A stretch of 52,814 nt of DNA from Chloroflexota bacterium (GTDB lineage Bacteria > Chloroflexota > Anaerolineae > Anaerolineales > E44-bin32): NCBI GenBank assembly GCA_024277995.1, contig JAJRUD010000134.1, forward strand, positions 1 through 52,814, written 5' to 3'. The notes under the pieces were generated by a model. The model made no database searches and had not been told where the DNA came from. It was given only the letters and a program-made list of their open reading frames with translations. The translations under genes and the position numbers were made by a program. Numbering within the stretch: the first letter of the stretch is position 1; each line of letters starts with the position of its first letter. Shown here one piece after another: positions 33,712 to 43,490 of this stretch.

Positions 33712-35321
33712 GCGGCGTCCAGCGCGCTTTGCAGGCACCGGGCCGAGATGCTGTGGGCCTCAAACGCTTTGCTGCCGCGGCAGGTGCCCACAAGGATCTT
33801 GCCGTGGCGGCGGGCCTTTTCCTGCTGGGAGCACTGAGCCGAATTCCTTTTGTCGGATCCTATCTCTATCACTGGGATTCGGTGAACTTCGCCTTCGCAT
33901 TGGATCGCTTCGACGTGGCCGCCGGCCAGCCTCACGTGCCCGGGTACATCCTTTACGTTGGCCTCGGTCGGCTCGTCGACCTTTTCCTGGCAGATCCCCA
34001 GAAGAGCCTGGTCGCCATCAGCATTGCGGCCAGTGGAGGCGCGCTGGCGGCGCTCTACGTGCTGGGCCGGGAATTCTACGACCGCCAAACGGGACTGCTG
34101 GCCGCGCTCCTGCTGGCCTCCAGCCCGCTCTTCTGGTTCTACGGCGAGGTGGCGCTACCGCACACCCTCGACGCCATGGCGGTCATCGTGGCGGTCTTCC
34201 TGCTCCTGCGCGTGGCGCGCGGCGACGAGCGGATGGCTCTCCCCGCCGCCGTCTGGCTTGGCCTGGCCGGCGGGCTCAGGCCGCAAACGCAGGTCTTCCT
34301 GGCACCCCTGATGCTGTACGCTGCCTGGCGCCTTCCACGACGCCTGCTGCTGAAGAGCCTGGCGCTGCTGGTGGTGATCGACCTGGCATGGCTGCTGCCG
34401 CTGCTCGCGTTGAGCGGCGGGCCGGCTCGCTATCTGGAATTGATGGCGGCCTTCACGCGCAGCTTCAATGCTACAACTTCCATTTTCACCGCCGGTCTGC
34501 CGGGCCTGAGACGCAACCTTGTCAAACTGGGCATGTACACGCTGTACGGCTGGGGCGCTGCCGCGGTGCCCGCACTGGCCGCTCTCCCATCCTGGTGGAT
34601 GTCTCGCCGCCGGGAGCAACGTTGGCTGGCGCAGCGAGAATGGCTGTTGCTGCTCTGGGGCTTTCCGGTTGCCGCCTATTACGCGCTGATCCACATGGGT
34701 CAACAGGGTCTGGTCTTCGTCTACCTGCCGGCTCTGATGCTGCTCAGCGCCGCCGGACTGCGGCGCGTGAGTTGGGGTGGGCGGCCCATAGGGCGGCTGG
34801 TGGTGGCAGGGGTGATCTCCCTGAACGCATCCATCTTCATCTTCGCCCCCACCTTTCCGCTGGGGACGGCCTCGCCCAAGCTGCTGACACGCGACACCCT
34901 GCGCCGGCACGACGCATCGCTGGGGGCTCGCATACAAGCGGTCGAAGGATCGCTACCGAGGGAAAGCACTGCGCTCATCTCCGCGGGGTGGCGTTTTCCC
35001 CAGTATTACCTGCCGCGCTATGCCCTGGTGCCGTATTTCCTGGGGGCACGATGGGAGGTCGGCGCAGGGAGGCCCTCGGAAGAGGGGTGGGTGACGTTGC
35101 GTGCAGAGGACCTGGGCCTTACGCCGGACGCGTTCGGGCGCTACGCGCTGGTGCTGTTCGACCCGGAACTGCTGCCTTTCAACGGCAGTCCTGGGCGCCT
35201 CTCCTGGGAGGGGAGCAGCTCCAGCAGCCGCATCCCGGTGCTTTGGATGCGGCAGGGTGAGGTTCTGAGGCTGACCCCTGAGGGTTTCTCAATCGAAGTT
35301 GCCCCAATCTCCCGTAGGTGA
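33708..35321 (+). CDS. GT-C membrane glycosyltransferase (PMT/ArnT/GT39-like)
   Basis: A 537-residue protein with about ten membrane helices and a soluble C-terminal domain. The first extracytoplasmic loop has the acidic motif of GT-C enzymes (YHWDSVNFAFALDRFD), followed by QPHVPGYILYVGLGRL. Later segments include SSPLFWFYGEVALPHTLDA and GLAGGLRPQTQVFLAPL. Such proteins use polyprenyl-phosphate sugars as donors on the outer face of the membrane, and the GT2 at 18818 could make that donor. It overlaps the previous gene by four bases (ATGA). Confidence 0.87.
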   Translation: MSGVQRALQAPGRDAVGLKRFAAAAGAHKDLAVAAGLFLLGALSRIPFVGSYLYHWDSVNFAFALDRFDVAAGQPHVPGYILYVGLGRLVDLFLADPQKSLVAISIAASGGALAALYVLGREFYDRQTGLLAALLLASSPLFWFYGEVALPHTLDAMAVIVAVFLLLRVARGDERMALPAAVWLGLAGGLRPQTQVFLAPLMLYAAWRLPRRLLLKSLALLVVIDLAWLLPLLALSGGPARYLELMAAFTRSFNATTSIFTAGLPGLRRNLVKLGMYTLYGWGAAAVPALAALPSWWMSRRREQRWLAQREWLLLLWGFPVAAYYALIHMGQQGLVFVYLPALMLLSAAGLRRVSWGGRPIGRLVVAGVISLNASIFIFAPTFPLGTASPKLLTRDTLRRHDASLGARIQAVEGSLPRESTALISAGWRFPQYYLPRYALVPYFLGARWEVGAGRPSEEGWVTLRAEDLGLTPDAFGRYALVLFDPELLPFNGSPGRLSWEGSSSSSRIPVLWMRQGEVLRLTPEGFSIEVAPISRR

Positions 35322-35331
35322 GAATAGCCTG

Positions 35332-36258
35332 ATGGTTGAAGTTACCGTCATCATTGTCAACTGGAACGCACAGGAACTCCTGGCTCGTTGCCTGGAGGCC
35401 GTGGCGGCCACGACGCAGGGACTGCACGTCGAGACCATCGTGGTGGACAACGGCTCGACGGACGGAAGCGTGGCCATGGTGCGGCGTGGATTCCCTGCGG
35501 TGCGCCTGGTGGAGAATCGAGAGAACCGGGGCTTCGCGCGCGCCAATAATCAGGCCATGCAGATCGCAGCGGGCGAGTACCTGCTGCTGCTCAACAGCGA
35601 CGCCTTCCTGCACCCTGGCTGCATGCAAGAGCTGCTCGAATTCATGCGAACCCACCCCAGGGCGGGCGCAGCCGGGCCGCGCCTGTACCACGAGGACGGC
35701 AGGCTGCAGCGTTCGTGCTTCTCCTTTCCCACACTGTCCACCGAGCTCTGGGCCTGTCTGTGGCTGGATCGAGCCTTTCCCAGCAGCAAGACCTTCGGCA
35801 GATACCGCATGAGCTACTGGGATATGGGGGACCAGCGCCAGGTCGACGCTATCCTGGGGGCGTGCATGATGTTGCGGTCGGATGCTGTGTCCGCGGTCGG
35901 CACCTTCGACGAGCGCTTCTTCATGTATTCCGAGGAGGTCGACCTGTGCTATCGACTGCTGGAGGCCGGGTGGAGTGTGTATTACGTGCCAGAAGCGGCT
36001 GCCACGCATTTGTGGGGCGGGGCGACGCGTCAGGCGCCCGGCGAGCAGACGCTGCTGCGCCTGTACAGGAGCCGAGCGCTCTTCTTCCGAAAGCACTACG
36101 GCGACGTCGTCGCACGGCTCTATAAGGGTGTGATAGCTCTGCAGGGCCTCACGCGGGTGGCCGCCGGGATGGCGGCTTCCGCCCTGCAGTTGGATGAGAC
36201 GGTCACGGCGCGGGCCGCTAATTATCGGGCCTTGCTGCGCAACCTGCACACCTTCTAG
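35332..36258 (+). CDS. GT2-family glycosyltransferase
   Basis: A 308-residue GT-A enzyme with VTVIIVNWNAQELLARCLEA, VVDNGSTDGS (Asp39), NRGFARANNQAM and a DxD-like LLNSDAFL (Asp90). The C-terminal part has RFFMYSEEVDLCYRLLEAGW and a histidine after it (ATHLWGG), typical of the rhamnosyltransferase-like GT2 branch. It resembles the enzyme at 30066 and probably adds another residue of the repeat unit. AGGTGAG precedes the ATG. It ends the coupled block; a 245-base gap follows. Confidence 0.92.
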   Translation: MVEVTVIIVNWNAQELLARCLEAVAATTQGLHVETIVVDNGSTDGSVAMVRRGFPAVRLVENRENRGFARANNQAMQIAAGEYLLLLNSDAFLHPGCMQELLEFMRTHPRAGAAGPRLYHEDGRLQRSCFSFPTLSTELWACLWLDRAFPSSKTFGRYRMSYWDMGDQRQVDAILGACMMLRSDAVSAVGTFDERFFMYSEEVDLCYRLLEAGWSVYYVPEAAATHLWGGATRQAPGEQTLLRLYRSRALFFRKHYGDVVARLYKGVIALQGLTRVAAGMAASALQLDETVTARAANYRALLRNLHTF

Positions 36259-36330
36259 CGATAGCCCTTTCCCCCCGGCGGAGGGGCACCGCGAATCCCC
36301 CAAGGCCCTGATGGCTGTCAACCGCAGAGA

Positions 36331-36355
36331 GCGCTGAGATCGCAAAAGCGTTTTT
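36331..36355 (+). terminator. Weak terminator-like stem-loop
   Basis: GCGCT (36331-36335) can pair with AGCGT (36347-36351, one G-T pair), and a T-run (36351-36355) overlaps its end. The stem is short. The 36259-36503 gap otherwise shows no gene and no clear promoter. Confidence 0.3.
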
Positions 36356-36503
36356 CCACAGGGTTGTTCGGCGCCCCTCGCGCACTCTGCGGTCCGCTCG
36401 CGCTTCACTTGTGGCATGCCTTGTCGGTCTCTGTCACCAAGGACGAATGCACTCCGACATGCCATCCCGATGGGCGGCCGCCCGCTCATCGCCAGGGATC
36501 GTG

Positions 36504-37772
36504 ATGGACATCCTGCTGCTCACCCAGGTCTTGCCCTATCCGCCGGACGGCGGCCCCAAGATCAAGACCTACAACCTGATCAGATTCCTGGCCCCCCGCC
36601 ACCGGCTGACGCTGGTTTCCTTCACCCGCGGGGATCAGGATCAGGCCGTTGACCATCTGCGGCGCTATTGCCATCGCGTCCGCACCGTTCCCATGAGGCG
36701 CAGTCCGGCCCGGGACCTATTGGCCCTGGGCGAAAGTCTGCTCAGCGGGAAGCCCTGGGTGATCGTGCGCGACCGACGGGAAGCGATGCACCGGCTGGTG
36801 GCGCAGCTCGTTTGCGAGACCGACTTCGATCTCGTGCATGCGGACCAATTGAACATGGCTCAGTACGCGGAGCGCGTGCCAGGCGCTGCGCGCCTGTTGG
36901 ACGCGCACAACGCCTTGTGGCTTCTCTACCGGCGTCTGTGGAAGAGCCTGGGGCCGGGGCCGAAGCGTTGGCTGCTGAGGCGGGATTGGCGCCTGGTCAA
37001 GAGGTATGAGGGTCTGGCCTGCCGTCGCTTCGACGGCGTGATCGCCGTCAGCCAGGAAGACCGGGCTGCCCTGCGCGAAGCCCTACTTTCCGTTGACGGG
37101 GTCCCAAATGGATCGGCGATCACTGTCATCCCCATCGCCATTGACGTTCAGGGGATTAAGTTCGTAGAACGGGCGCCTGGAGCGGACCGCATTCTCCATT
37201 TGGGGACCATGTTCTGGCCCCCAAATGTCGAAGGGATGCTCTGGTTCCTGCGGGAGGTCATGCCGCGCGTTTGGGAAGGCCGTCCCGATGCCCGGTTGGA
37301 GATCGTCGGCGCCAGGCCGCCGCGTGTGTTGCGGGCGTGGGGTGGGCGCGATGCGCGGGTGCGAGTGCATGGCTACGTTGAGGACCCGCAACCCCTCCTC
37401 GAGGGGGCGGCGATGATGGTTGTGCCCTTGCTGGCCGGTGGCGGCATGCGCGTGAAGATCCTGAACGCCCTGGCCCAAGGGATCCCGGTGGTTTCCACCT
37501 CCATCGGCGCTGAAGGGATCCGGGTTTCCCCGGGTGAGCATCTGCTCATCGCCGATGAGCCGCCTGATTTCGCGCGTGCGGTGCTCGAGTTGCTGGCCGA
37601 CGCCCGGATGGGCAAGCGGTTGGCTCAGAAGGGACGCGCGTTGGCTGAATCGCACTACGACTTTCGCAAGGCTTACCTTCCCTATGAGGAGATCTATGGC
37701 GCTCTGGCTGGGGGGGGTGGACGGCTTGATCGGTCCGGCGCCAGTAGGGCCGAAAGGAGGGATGATCGATGA
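36504..37772 (+). CDS. GT4-family glycosyltransferase (YPPDxGxKI group)
   Basis: A 422-residue GT-B enzyme. The start [20 protein letters not shown], followed by [10 protein letters not shown], matches the subgroup of 31008. Donor-side motifs are [39 protein letters not shown] and [14 protein letters not shown]. The ATG at 36504 follows AGGGATC; longer frames from 36411 add non-conserved residues. The charged tail ([15 protein letters not shown]) runs into rfbF with an ATGA overlap, so it belongs to the same unit as the rfbF module. Confidence 0.9.
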   Translation: MDILLLTQVLPYPPDGGPKIKTYNLIRFLAPRHRLTLVSFTRGDQDQAVDHLRRYCHRVRTVPMRRSPARDLLALGESLLSGKPWVIVRDRREAMHRLVAQLVCETDFDLVHADQLNMAQYAERVPGAARLLDAHNALWLLYRRLWKSLGPGPKRWLLRRDWRLVKRYEGLACRRFDGVIAVSQEDRAALREALLSVDGVPNGSAITVIPIAIDVQGIKFVERAPGADRILHLGTMFWPPNVEGMLWFLREVMPRVWEGRPDARLEIVGARPPRVLRAWGGRDARVRVHGYVEDPQPLLEGAAMMVVPLLAGGGMRVKILNALAQGIPVVSTSIGAEGIRVSPGEHLLIADEPPDFARAVLELLADARMGKRLAQKGRALAESHYDFRKAYLPYEEIYGALAGGGGRLDRSGASRAERRDDR

Positions 37773-38542
37773 AGGCGGTGATCCTGGCCGGGGGGTACGG
37801 AACCCGCATCAGCGAAGAGAGCTCGGTCCGCCCCAAGCCGATGGTCGAGATCGGCGGGCGACCCATTCTTTGGCACATCATGAAGATCTACTCCGCATAC
37901 GGGGTCCATGATTTCGTCATCTGCTGCGGCTATAAGGGCTTCGTCATCAAGGAGTACTTTGCCAATTACTTCCTCAATGAGAGCGACCTGACCATTGACC
38001 TGGAGAACAACCAGGTGCAGGTACATCGGCAGCGAGTGGAGCCCTGGCGGGTCACGCTGGTTGATACGGGAGACAAGACCATGACCGGGGGGCGGCTGAG
38101 GCGCGTCCGCCAACACCTGGATGGAGAAACGTTCTGTTTCACCTACGGCGATAACGTGAGCGACATCAATATTCACAAGCTGGTCGAGTTCCACCGGCAG
38201 CAGGGGGCTCTGGCGACCATGACGGCCGTCCAACCTCCTGGCCGTTTCGGCGCTTTCAACCTGGCCGAGGATCAGCACACCATCACCCGCTTTCGCGAGA
38301 AGCCTCGCGGCGACGGCGCCTGGATCAACGGCGGCTTCTTCGTGCTGGAGCCGGAGGCCATCGACTGCGTATCGGACGACAGCACCGTTTGGGAGCAGGA
38401 GCCCTTGCGGAGACTGGCCCATGAGAGACGCCTGGCGGCCTATAGGCACACCGGCTTCTGGCAGAACATGGATACGCTTCGCGATAAGCATGTGCTGGAG
38501 GATCTGTGGCAGCAGGATAGTCCCCCGTGGAAAGTCTGGTGA
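37769..38542 (+). CDS. rfbF: Glucose-1-phosphate cytidylyltransferase
   Basis: Makes CDP-glucose from glucose-1-phosphate and CTP. The 257-residue length and the sequence fit RfbF/DdhA closely: [18 protein letters not shown] then [19 protein letters not shown], the insert [33 protein letters not shown], and the end [22 protein letters not shown]-glucose normally feeds 3,6-dideoxyhexose or related branched-sugar pathways through a 4,6-dehydratase (rfbG), which is not seen in this window. The genes that follow are an SDR, a C-methyltransferase and others, a combination seen with rfbF in many surface loci. Overlaps the GT4 by four bases. Confidence 0.95.
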   Translation: MKAVILAGGYGTRISEESSVRPKPMVEIGGRPILWHIMKIYSAYGVHDFVICCGYKGFVIKEYFANYFLNESDLTIDLENNQVQVHRQRVEPWRVTLVDTGDKTMTGGRLRRVRQHLDGETFCFTYGDNVSDINIHKLVEFHRQQGALATMTAVQPPGRFGAFNLAEDQHTITRFREKPRGDGAWINGGFFVLEPEAIDCVSDDSTVWEQEPLRRLAHERRLAAYRHTGFWQNMDTLRDKHVLEDLWQQDSPPWKVW

Positions 38543-38557
38543 TGGAGGAGGTGAGGG

Positions 38558-39589
38558 ATGAAGATCCTGGTGACGGGAGCTGAGGGCTACATCGGGGGCC
38601 AGCTCTGTCCCATGCTGGAAGAGCGCGGCCATCAGGTGACCGGGCTGGACATCGGCTTTTTCAGGGAAAACGCGCTCTATGAGATGGAGCGAGGCAGGCC
38701 GGCGCTGATCGAAATGGACGTTCGGCAGGTTACTCCCGCACACCTGGACGGATTCGAGGCCGTCGTCCACCTGGCCGAACTTTCCAATGATCCATTGGGA
38801 CATCTGCGGCCCGAAGCCACCTTCGAGATCAACCATCGCGGCAGTCTGGCCCTGGCGAAAGCCTGCAAGGAGGCCGGAGTGCATCGTTTCGTCTACGCCT
38901 CTTCTTGTTCGGTGTATGGGGTCGGCGATGGCACTGCCAAGGATGAGACCTCTCCCGTCAACCCGCAGACGCCCTATGCCGCGTGCAAGCTGCGCGTTGA
39001 GCAGGATGTGTCGAAGCTGGCGGACGACGGTTTCTGTCCCACCTTCCTGCGCAATGCCACCGCGTATGGCCCATCACCGCATATGCGTTTTGACCTCGTG
39101 TTGAACAACCTGGCGGGGCTGGCCTGGACCACAGGAAAGATCGCCATGACCAGCGATGGATCGCCGTGGCGCCCGCTGGTTCACGTGCTCGACATCTGCG
39201 AGGCGATGGCATGCACGCTGGAGGCTCCCGTCGATGCAGTGCGCAACCAGATCTTCAACGTCGGTTGTTCCGAAGAGAACTACCGCATACGCGATCTGGC
39301 GCGCGTGGTGGCCGAGGCCTTCCCCGATTGTGCCATCATCTTCGGCGCGAGTGATGGCGACAACCGGAGCTATCGCCTGCGGTTTGACAAGATCGCAGCG
39401 CAACTGCCTGGGTTCGTCTGCCAACGGACGGTGAGCAGCGGGGCGCATGAACTGCGCGCGCTGTTCGAAGATGTAGCCCTCACTCGCGATGCATTCGAAT
39501 CGCGTGCGTACACCCGCATCAAACAACTCGAGCACTTGCTCGCGACGGGACAGGTGAATGAGCGATTCTATTGGCGATCCCATGCATAG
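38558..39589 (+). CDS. NAD-dependent epimerase/dehydratase (extended SDR)
   Basis: A 343-residue nucleotide-sugar SDR. The cofactor motif [10 protein letters not shown] is at 7-16, [11 protein letters not shown] replaces the usual HLAA segment, the catalytic region is YASSCSVYG and the active pair is in [11 protein letters not shown] (YxxxK). The C-terminal part has [14 protein letters not shown]. It works on an NDP-hexose, as an epimerase, reductase or dehydratase; whether it replaces the missing CDP-glucose 4,6-dehydratase is unclear, since it does not look like RfbG. Fifteen bases after rfbF with GGAGGTGAGGG as RBS. Confidence 0.88.
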   Translation: MKILVTGAEGYIGGQLCPMLEERGHQVTGLDIGFFRENALYEMERGRPALIEMDVRQVTPAHLDGFEAVVHLAELSNDPLGHLRPEATFEINHRGSLALAKACKEAGVHRFVYASSCSVYGVGDGTAKDETSPVNPQTPYAACKLRVEQDVSKLADDGFCPTFLRNATAYGPSPHMRFDLVLNNLAGLAWTTGKIAMTSDGSPWRPLVHVLDICEAMACTLEAPVDAVRNQIFNVGCSEENYRIRDLARVVAEAFPDCAIIFGASDGDNRSYRLRFDKIAAQLPGFVCQRTVSSGAHELRALFEDVALTRDAFESRAYTRIKQLEHLLATGQVNERFYWRSHA

Positions 39590-39659
39590 GCCGGCGACGC
39601 GCAACCGCCGGTCGAAAGTCGCCCTGCGTTCTGAGTTCTTTTCCGGGGAGGGCATCTTG

Positions 39660-40895
39660 ATGACGAGCGTTCGATGCCGATTCTGCGTATCGCCCTTGCG
39701 ACACACCTTCCTTGATCTGGGGATGTCGCCTCTGGCCAACTCCTACCTCAGACCGGAAAACCTGCATCGCATGGAGCCTTTCTACCCGCTGCACGTTTTC
39801 GTCTGCGAGCGCTGCCTGCTGGTCCAGCTCGACACCTTCGAGGCGCCGGAGCACATTTTCACTGACTACGCCTACTTCTCATCCTATTCGAAGAGCTGGG
39901 TGGAACACGCTCGCCGCTATTCCGAGGCCATGATCCGTCGTTTCAATCTGGGGCCTGAACACCTGGTGGTGGAGGTCGGCAGCAACGACGGCTATCTGCT
40001 GCAGCATTTCCTGGCCGCCGGCATCACCGTACTGGGAGTAGACCCCGCGGCCAATGTGGCCCAGGTGGCTGTCAAGAAGGGGATCCCTACCGAGGTGCTG
40101 TTCTTCTCTGAGAGCAATGCCAGGATCCTGAACGCGAAGGGCAAGCAGGCGGACCTGCTGGTCGGCAACAACGTCCTGGCACAGGTCCCCAACCTGAACG
40201 ACTTCGTGCGCGGCCTGCACGTGCTCCTCAAGCCGCACGGTGTCCTGACGATGGAGTTCCCTCACCTGTTCCACCTGATGGAGAAGAACCAGTACGACAC
40301 GATCTACCACGAACATTTCTCGTATTTCTCCTTCGCGACCGTGGAGCGAGTGTTCTCCGCGCATCAGTTGCGTATCTTCGACGTGGACCGGATCCTGACC
40401 CACGGGGGCTCGCTGCGGATCTACGCACAGCGCGCCGCGGAAGGAGAGCATCCGATCTCATCGCGCATCGCCGATCTCAGAAAGGTCGAGCATGAAGCCG
40501 GCCTCGACGATCTGAGGCCCTACCTGGCCTTCTCCCCCAGGGTGGAACGCAGCAAGCAAGATCTGCTGGCGTTTCTGATCGAGGCGAAATATCAGGGCAA
40601 ACTCATTGCGGGCTACGGTGCGCCGGCAAAGGGCAATACATTACTCAACTATTGCGGGATTCGGCGTGATTTCCTGGAGTACACGGTGGATCGCAACCCT
40701 CACAAGCAAGGACTCTTTCTGCCGGGCACGCACATTCCGGTGTATCCCCCTGAGCACATTCGGGAGACGAAGCCAGATCTAGTGCTCATATTGCCATGGA
40801 ACCTGCAGGAAGAGATCGTGGAACAGATGTCCGCTGTGCATGAATGGGGAGGCAGGTTCGTCGTTCCCATGCCCGAGGTGCGCGTGCTGCCGTGA
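39660..40895 (+). CDS. NDP-sugar C-methyltransferase (TylC3/NovU type)
   Basis: A 411-residue three-part enzyme: an N-terminal zinc-binding domain (Cys6, Cys9 in RCRFC and Cys49, Cys52 in CERCL), a central class I SAM domain (VVEVGSNDGYLLQHF, about 103-117) and the C-terminal Methyltransf_14-type domain (GKLIAGYGAPAKGNTLLNYC). Members add a methyl group to a carbon, often C3 or C5, of a 4-keto NDP-sugar to give branched sugars. The catalytic tyrosine/histidine region YDTIYHEHFSYFS is present. The ATG has GGGGAGGG seven bases upstream. With rfbF and the SDRs it indicates a branched-chain deoxysugar in the glycan. Confidence 0.93.
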   Translation: MTSVRCRFCVSPLRHTFLDLGMSPLANSYLRPENLHRMEPFYPLHVFVCERCLLVQLDTFEAPEHIFTDYAYFSSYSKSWVEHARRYSEAMIRRFNLGPEHLVVEVGSNDGYLLQHFLAAGITVLGVDPAANVAQVAVKKGIPTEVLFFSESNARILNAKGKQADLLVGNNVLAQVPNLNDFVRGLHVLLKPHGVLTMEFPHLFHLMEKNQYDTIYHEHFSYFSFATVERVFSAHQLRIFDVDRILTHGGSLRIYAQRAAEGEHPISSRIADLRKVEHEAGLDDLRPYLAFSPRVERSKQDLLAFLIEAKYQGKLIAGYGAPAKGNTLLNYCGIRRDFLEYTVDRNPHKQGLFLPGTHIPVYPPEHIRETKPDLVLILPWNLQEEIVEQMSAVHEWGGRFVVPMPEVRVLP

Positions 40896-40993
40896 GATCA
40901 TACAGGAAACGCGATGCGCAGAGCCGCCTTATTCCCTCACCCGTGGCGCAGCCCCCCTCGGCCATTTCGGCACAGGTGCAGGAAGAGATCTCG

Positions 40994-42061
40994 ATGAAAG
41001 CGCTCATCGTTGCCACCAGCTCACGCTCTCCTGATGCCGAGGGAGAAATCCGCCGCGGCCAACGCTATCGCATGGACTATCTGGAGTTGGCCCGACGTTT
41101 GCCTGCAGCATATGTGGATTACAACAGCCGCGGGCCTCGCCAGCGGATCATGCGCTTCCTGGAAGAGAAATCGCGCCTCGATGTCCGCTGGGCCTTGCAG
41201 GTGGCGAGGCTCGTTCGGGAAGGGGGGTTTGATACCGTCTTCAGCATGTCGGAGCGCATGGGGATACCGCTCAGCTTCCTCTTGCCGGCCGGTGTGCGCC
41301 ATCTGGTGACCATGCACCACGCCATGTCGCCGCGCAAGCTGGCTCTGGTGCGCGCCCTGCGTGTGGCCCATCGATGGGATCGGGTTACGGTGTTCAGCCG
41401 TTCCGAGGCCGCTGCCCTGTCGGAGATCCTGGGGCTTTCGCCGGAAACGGTCGTGCCGCTCCATTTTCCCATCGATACCGATTTCTATCGGCCCATGCCT
41501 GCGACGGGTCAGGCGGGGAATAGTTTCTTCCTGAGCATCGGGCTTTCCCATCGCGATTATCCGACGCTGCTGCGCGCCATGAAGGGCCTTCCCGGAGTGC
41601 TGGGCGAGATATGCGCCACCAGCGCCTGGATCAACCACGGCGACCCGTACGGTGGCGAAGACATCCCATCCAACGTCCGTCTCCAGCCTTATGACCATCC
41701 CCTCGCCATCCGGGGAGCATACGCCCGCAGCAGGTTCGTGGTGGTGCCCATCGACGCGCACACCACGCAGTGGAGCGCCGGCGCCGCCTCGGTGCTCCAA
41801 CCGCAGGCCATGGGCAAGCCCGTCATCGCCACTCGCATGCCCGGCCTTGCAGATTATGTGCTCGACGGCGAGACGGGCATCCTGGTGGACAGCGGTGATC
41901 CGCGGGCGCTGGCGGAGGCCATTCGATACCTGTGGGATCACCCTCGGAAGGCTCAGGCCATGGGCGATCGAGCGGTGGACTGGGTGCGAGAGCATTTCTC
42001 GCTCGAGGTATGGCTGGAGAGTGTGCGTCGAATGTTGGTGGAGATCAATAATGCGGCCTGA
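40994..42061 (+). CDS. GT4-family glycosyltransferase
   Basis: A 355-residue GT-B enzyme. The N-terminal half is unusual for GT4 (MKALIVATSSRSPDAEGE; GGFDTVFSMSERMGIPLSFL), while the donor half carries FFLSIGLSHRDYPTLLRAM, the serine/threonine-rich loop HTTQWSAGAASVLQPQAMGK and PVIATRMPGLADYVLDGETG. It lies inside the sugar module between the methyltransferase and the DUF4910 gene, so it may transfer the branched sugar made there. The ATG at 40994 is preceded by GGAAGAG; a longer frame from 40844 overlaps the previous gene and is not supported. Confidence 0.88.
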   Translation: MKALIVATSSRSPDAEGEIRRGQRYRMDYLELARRLPAAYVDYNSRGPRQRIMRFLEEKSRLDVRWALQVARLVREGGFDTVFSMSERMGIPLSFLLPAGVRHLVTMHHAMSPRKLALVRALRVAHRWDRVTVFSRSEAAALSEILGLSPETVVPLHFPIDTDFYRPMPATGQAGNSFFLSIGLSHRDYPTLLRAMKGLPGVLGEICATSAWINHGDPYGGEDIPSNVRLQPYDHPLAIRGAYARSRFVVVPIDAHTTQWSAGAASVLQPQAMGKPVIATRMPGLADYVLDGETGILVDSGDPRALAEAIRYLWDHPRKAQAMGDRAVDWVREHFSLEVWLESVRRMLVEINNAA

Positions 42062-42094
42062 GAGCCGCGGGGATCAAAGGCGGGGAGACGCGCT

Positions 42095-43408
42095 ATGAAG
42101 ATCAGGGAATGGATCGCGCAATCGGACTTCTTGCAAGAGGGCCTGGCCATGCACGGCCTGATGGCTCGCCTCTATCCCATACCGCGCAGCATCACGGGAG
42201 AGGGCTACCGCGAGACCCTGGGCCTGCTGGCGGAGCACATCCCCCTGGAGGTGCACCAGGTCCCGAGCGGCACTCAGGTGCTGGATTGGCGGGTGCCCGA
42301 CGAGTGGAATATTCGTGATGCGTACATAAAGGACGCCAGCGGGCGGCGAGTGGTGGATCTTCGCCAATCGAGCCTGCACGTGGTCAGCTACAGCACTCCC
42401 GTCCACCGCTGCATGAGCCTGGAGGAATTGAGGCCCCACCTGCACTCGCTCCCCGACGATCCGGATTGGATCCCCTACCGCACCGCCTATTACGAAAAGA
42501 CGTGGGGCTTCTGCATGGCGCACCGCGTCCTGGAAGAGATGAAAGAGGGCCAGTACGAAGTCCTCATCGACTCCACTCTGGAAGCAGGCCACCTCACCTA
42601 CGGCGAATGTCTGCTGCCAGGCAGCAGTGCGCAAGAGGTCCTGATCAGCACCCATGCCTGCCATCCCGCCATGTGCAACGACAACCTTTCGGGTGTCGTG
42701 GTGGCCGCATGGCTGGCCCGGGCTCTCGCCGGTGTGGAACGGCGCTTCACCTACCGTTTCGTTTTCATTCCGGCGACGATCGGCGCCATCACCTGGCTGG
42801 CGCGCAACGAGAGGGAAGCGACGAGAATCCGGCATGGCCTGGTGCTGGCCTGCCTCGGGGACGGCGGCGGTTTCAATTACAAGCGCACCCGGCAGGGGGA
42901 TGCGGAGATCGATCAGGCCGCGGCCCACGTGCTGCGGCAACGCCCCGGGGAGCACGCGATGCTCGATTTCTCCCCCTACGGATACGACGAGCGCCAGTAC
43001 GGTTCGCCGGGCTTCAATTTACCCATCGGGTCGCTCACTCGCACGCCGAACGGCCGCTTCCCTGAATACCACACCTCTGCCGACGATCTGGACTTCGTTC
43101 GGCCGGAAGCGCTGGGGGAAAGCCTGGCGTTGATCCTTGACTTGCTGGAAGTCCTGGAGGGCAACCGGCGCTATCTCAATCTGAACCCCAAGGGAGAGCC
43201 TCAACTGGGCCGCCGCGGGCTGTATCGGTCCATCGGCGGCGCGGACATCGGGATCACGCCATTGGCCCTGCTGTGGGTCTTGAATCAATCCGATGGGGGC
43301 ATGAGCCTGCTGGACATCGCTCAAAGAGCCGGGATCCCTTTTGCGGTGATCCGCCTGGCTGCCGAGGCGCTGGAGGCGCATGACCTGCTGCGGGCGCTGG
43401 ATGGTTGA
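42095..43408 (+). CDS. DUF4910 / M28-like zinc aminopeptidase-type protein with winged helix
   Basis: A 437-residue protein with the DUF2172/DUF4910 layout: an aminopeptidase-like core (1-360) and a C-terminal winged-helix region (about 375-435; ALLWVLNQSDGGMSLLDIAQ). Candidate metal ligands are His187 and Asp196 in THACHPAMCNDNLSG and His326 in FPEYHTSADDLDF; these resemble co-catalytic zinc sites of M28 peptidases. Genes of this family recur in surface-sugar loci beside methyltransferases and SDRs. A hydrolytic or deacylating role on a sugar has been suspected, but the reaction is unknown to me. GCGGGGAGACG precedes the ATG. Confidence 0.88.
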   Translation: MKIREWIAQSDFLQEGLAMHGLMARLYPIPRSITGEGYRETLGLLAEHIPLEVHQVPSGTQVLDWRVPDEWNIRDAYIKDASGRRVVDLRQSSLHVVSYSTPVHRCMSLEELRPHLHSLPDDPDWIPYRTAYYEKTWGFCMAHRVLEEMKEGQYEVLIDSTLEAGHLTYGECLLPGSSAQEVLISTHACHPAMCNDNLSGVVVAAWLARALAGVERRFTYRFVFIPATIGAITWLARNEREATRIRHGLVLACLGDGGGFNYKRTRQGDAEIDQAAAHVLRQRPGEHAMLDFSPYGYDERQYGSPGFNLPIGSLTRTPNGRFPEYHTSADDLDFVRPEALGESLALILDLLEVLEGNRRYLNLNPKGEPQLGRRGLYRSIGGADIGITPLALLWVLNQSDGGMSLLDIAQRAGIPFAVIRLAAEALEAHDLLRALDG

Positions 43409-43490
43409 TGGCCGGGGTCGTTCCCTCTGATCTCTTTCTCCCCAAATGTACTGCATCCATCAGAGCAGTTCTGAAGGAAGGTTTTCCACG

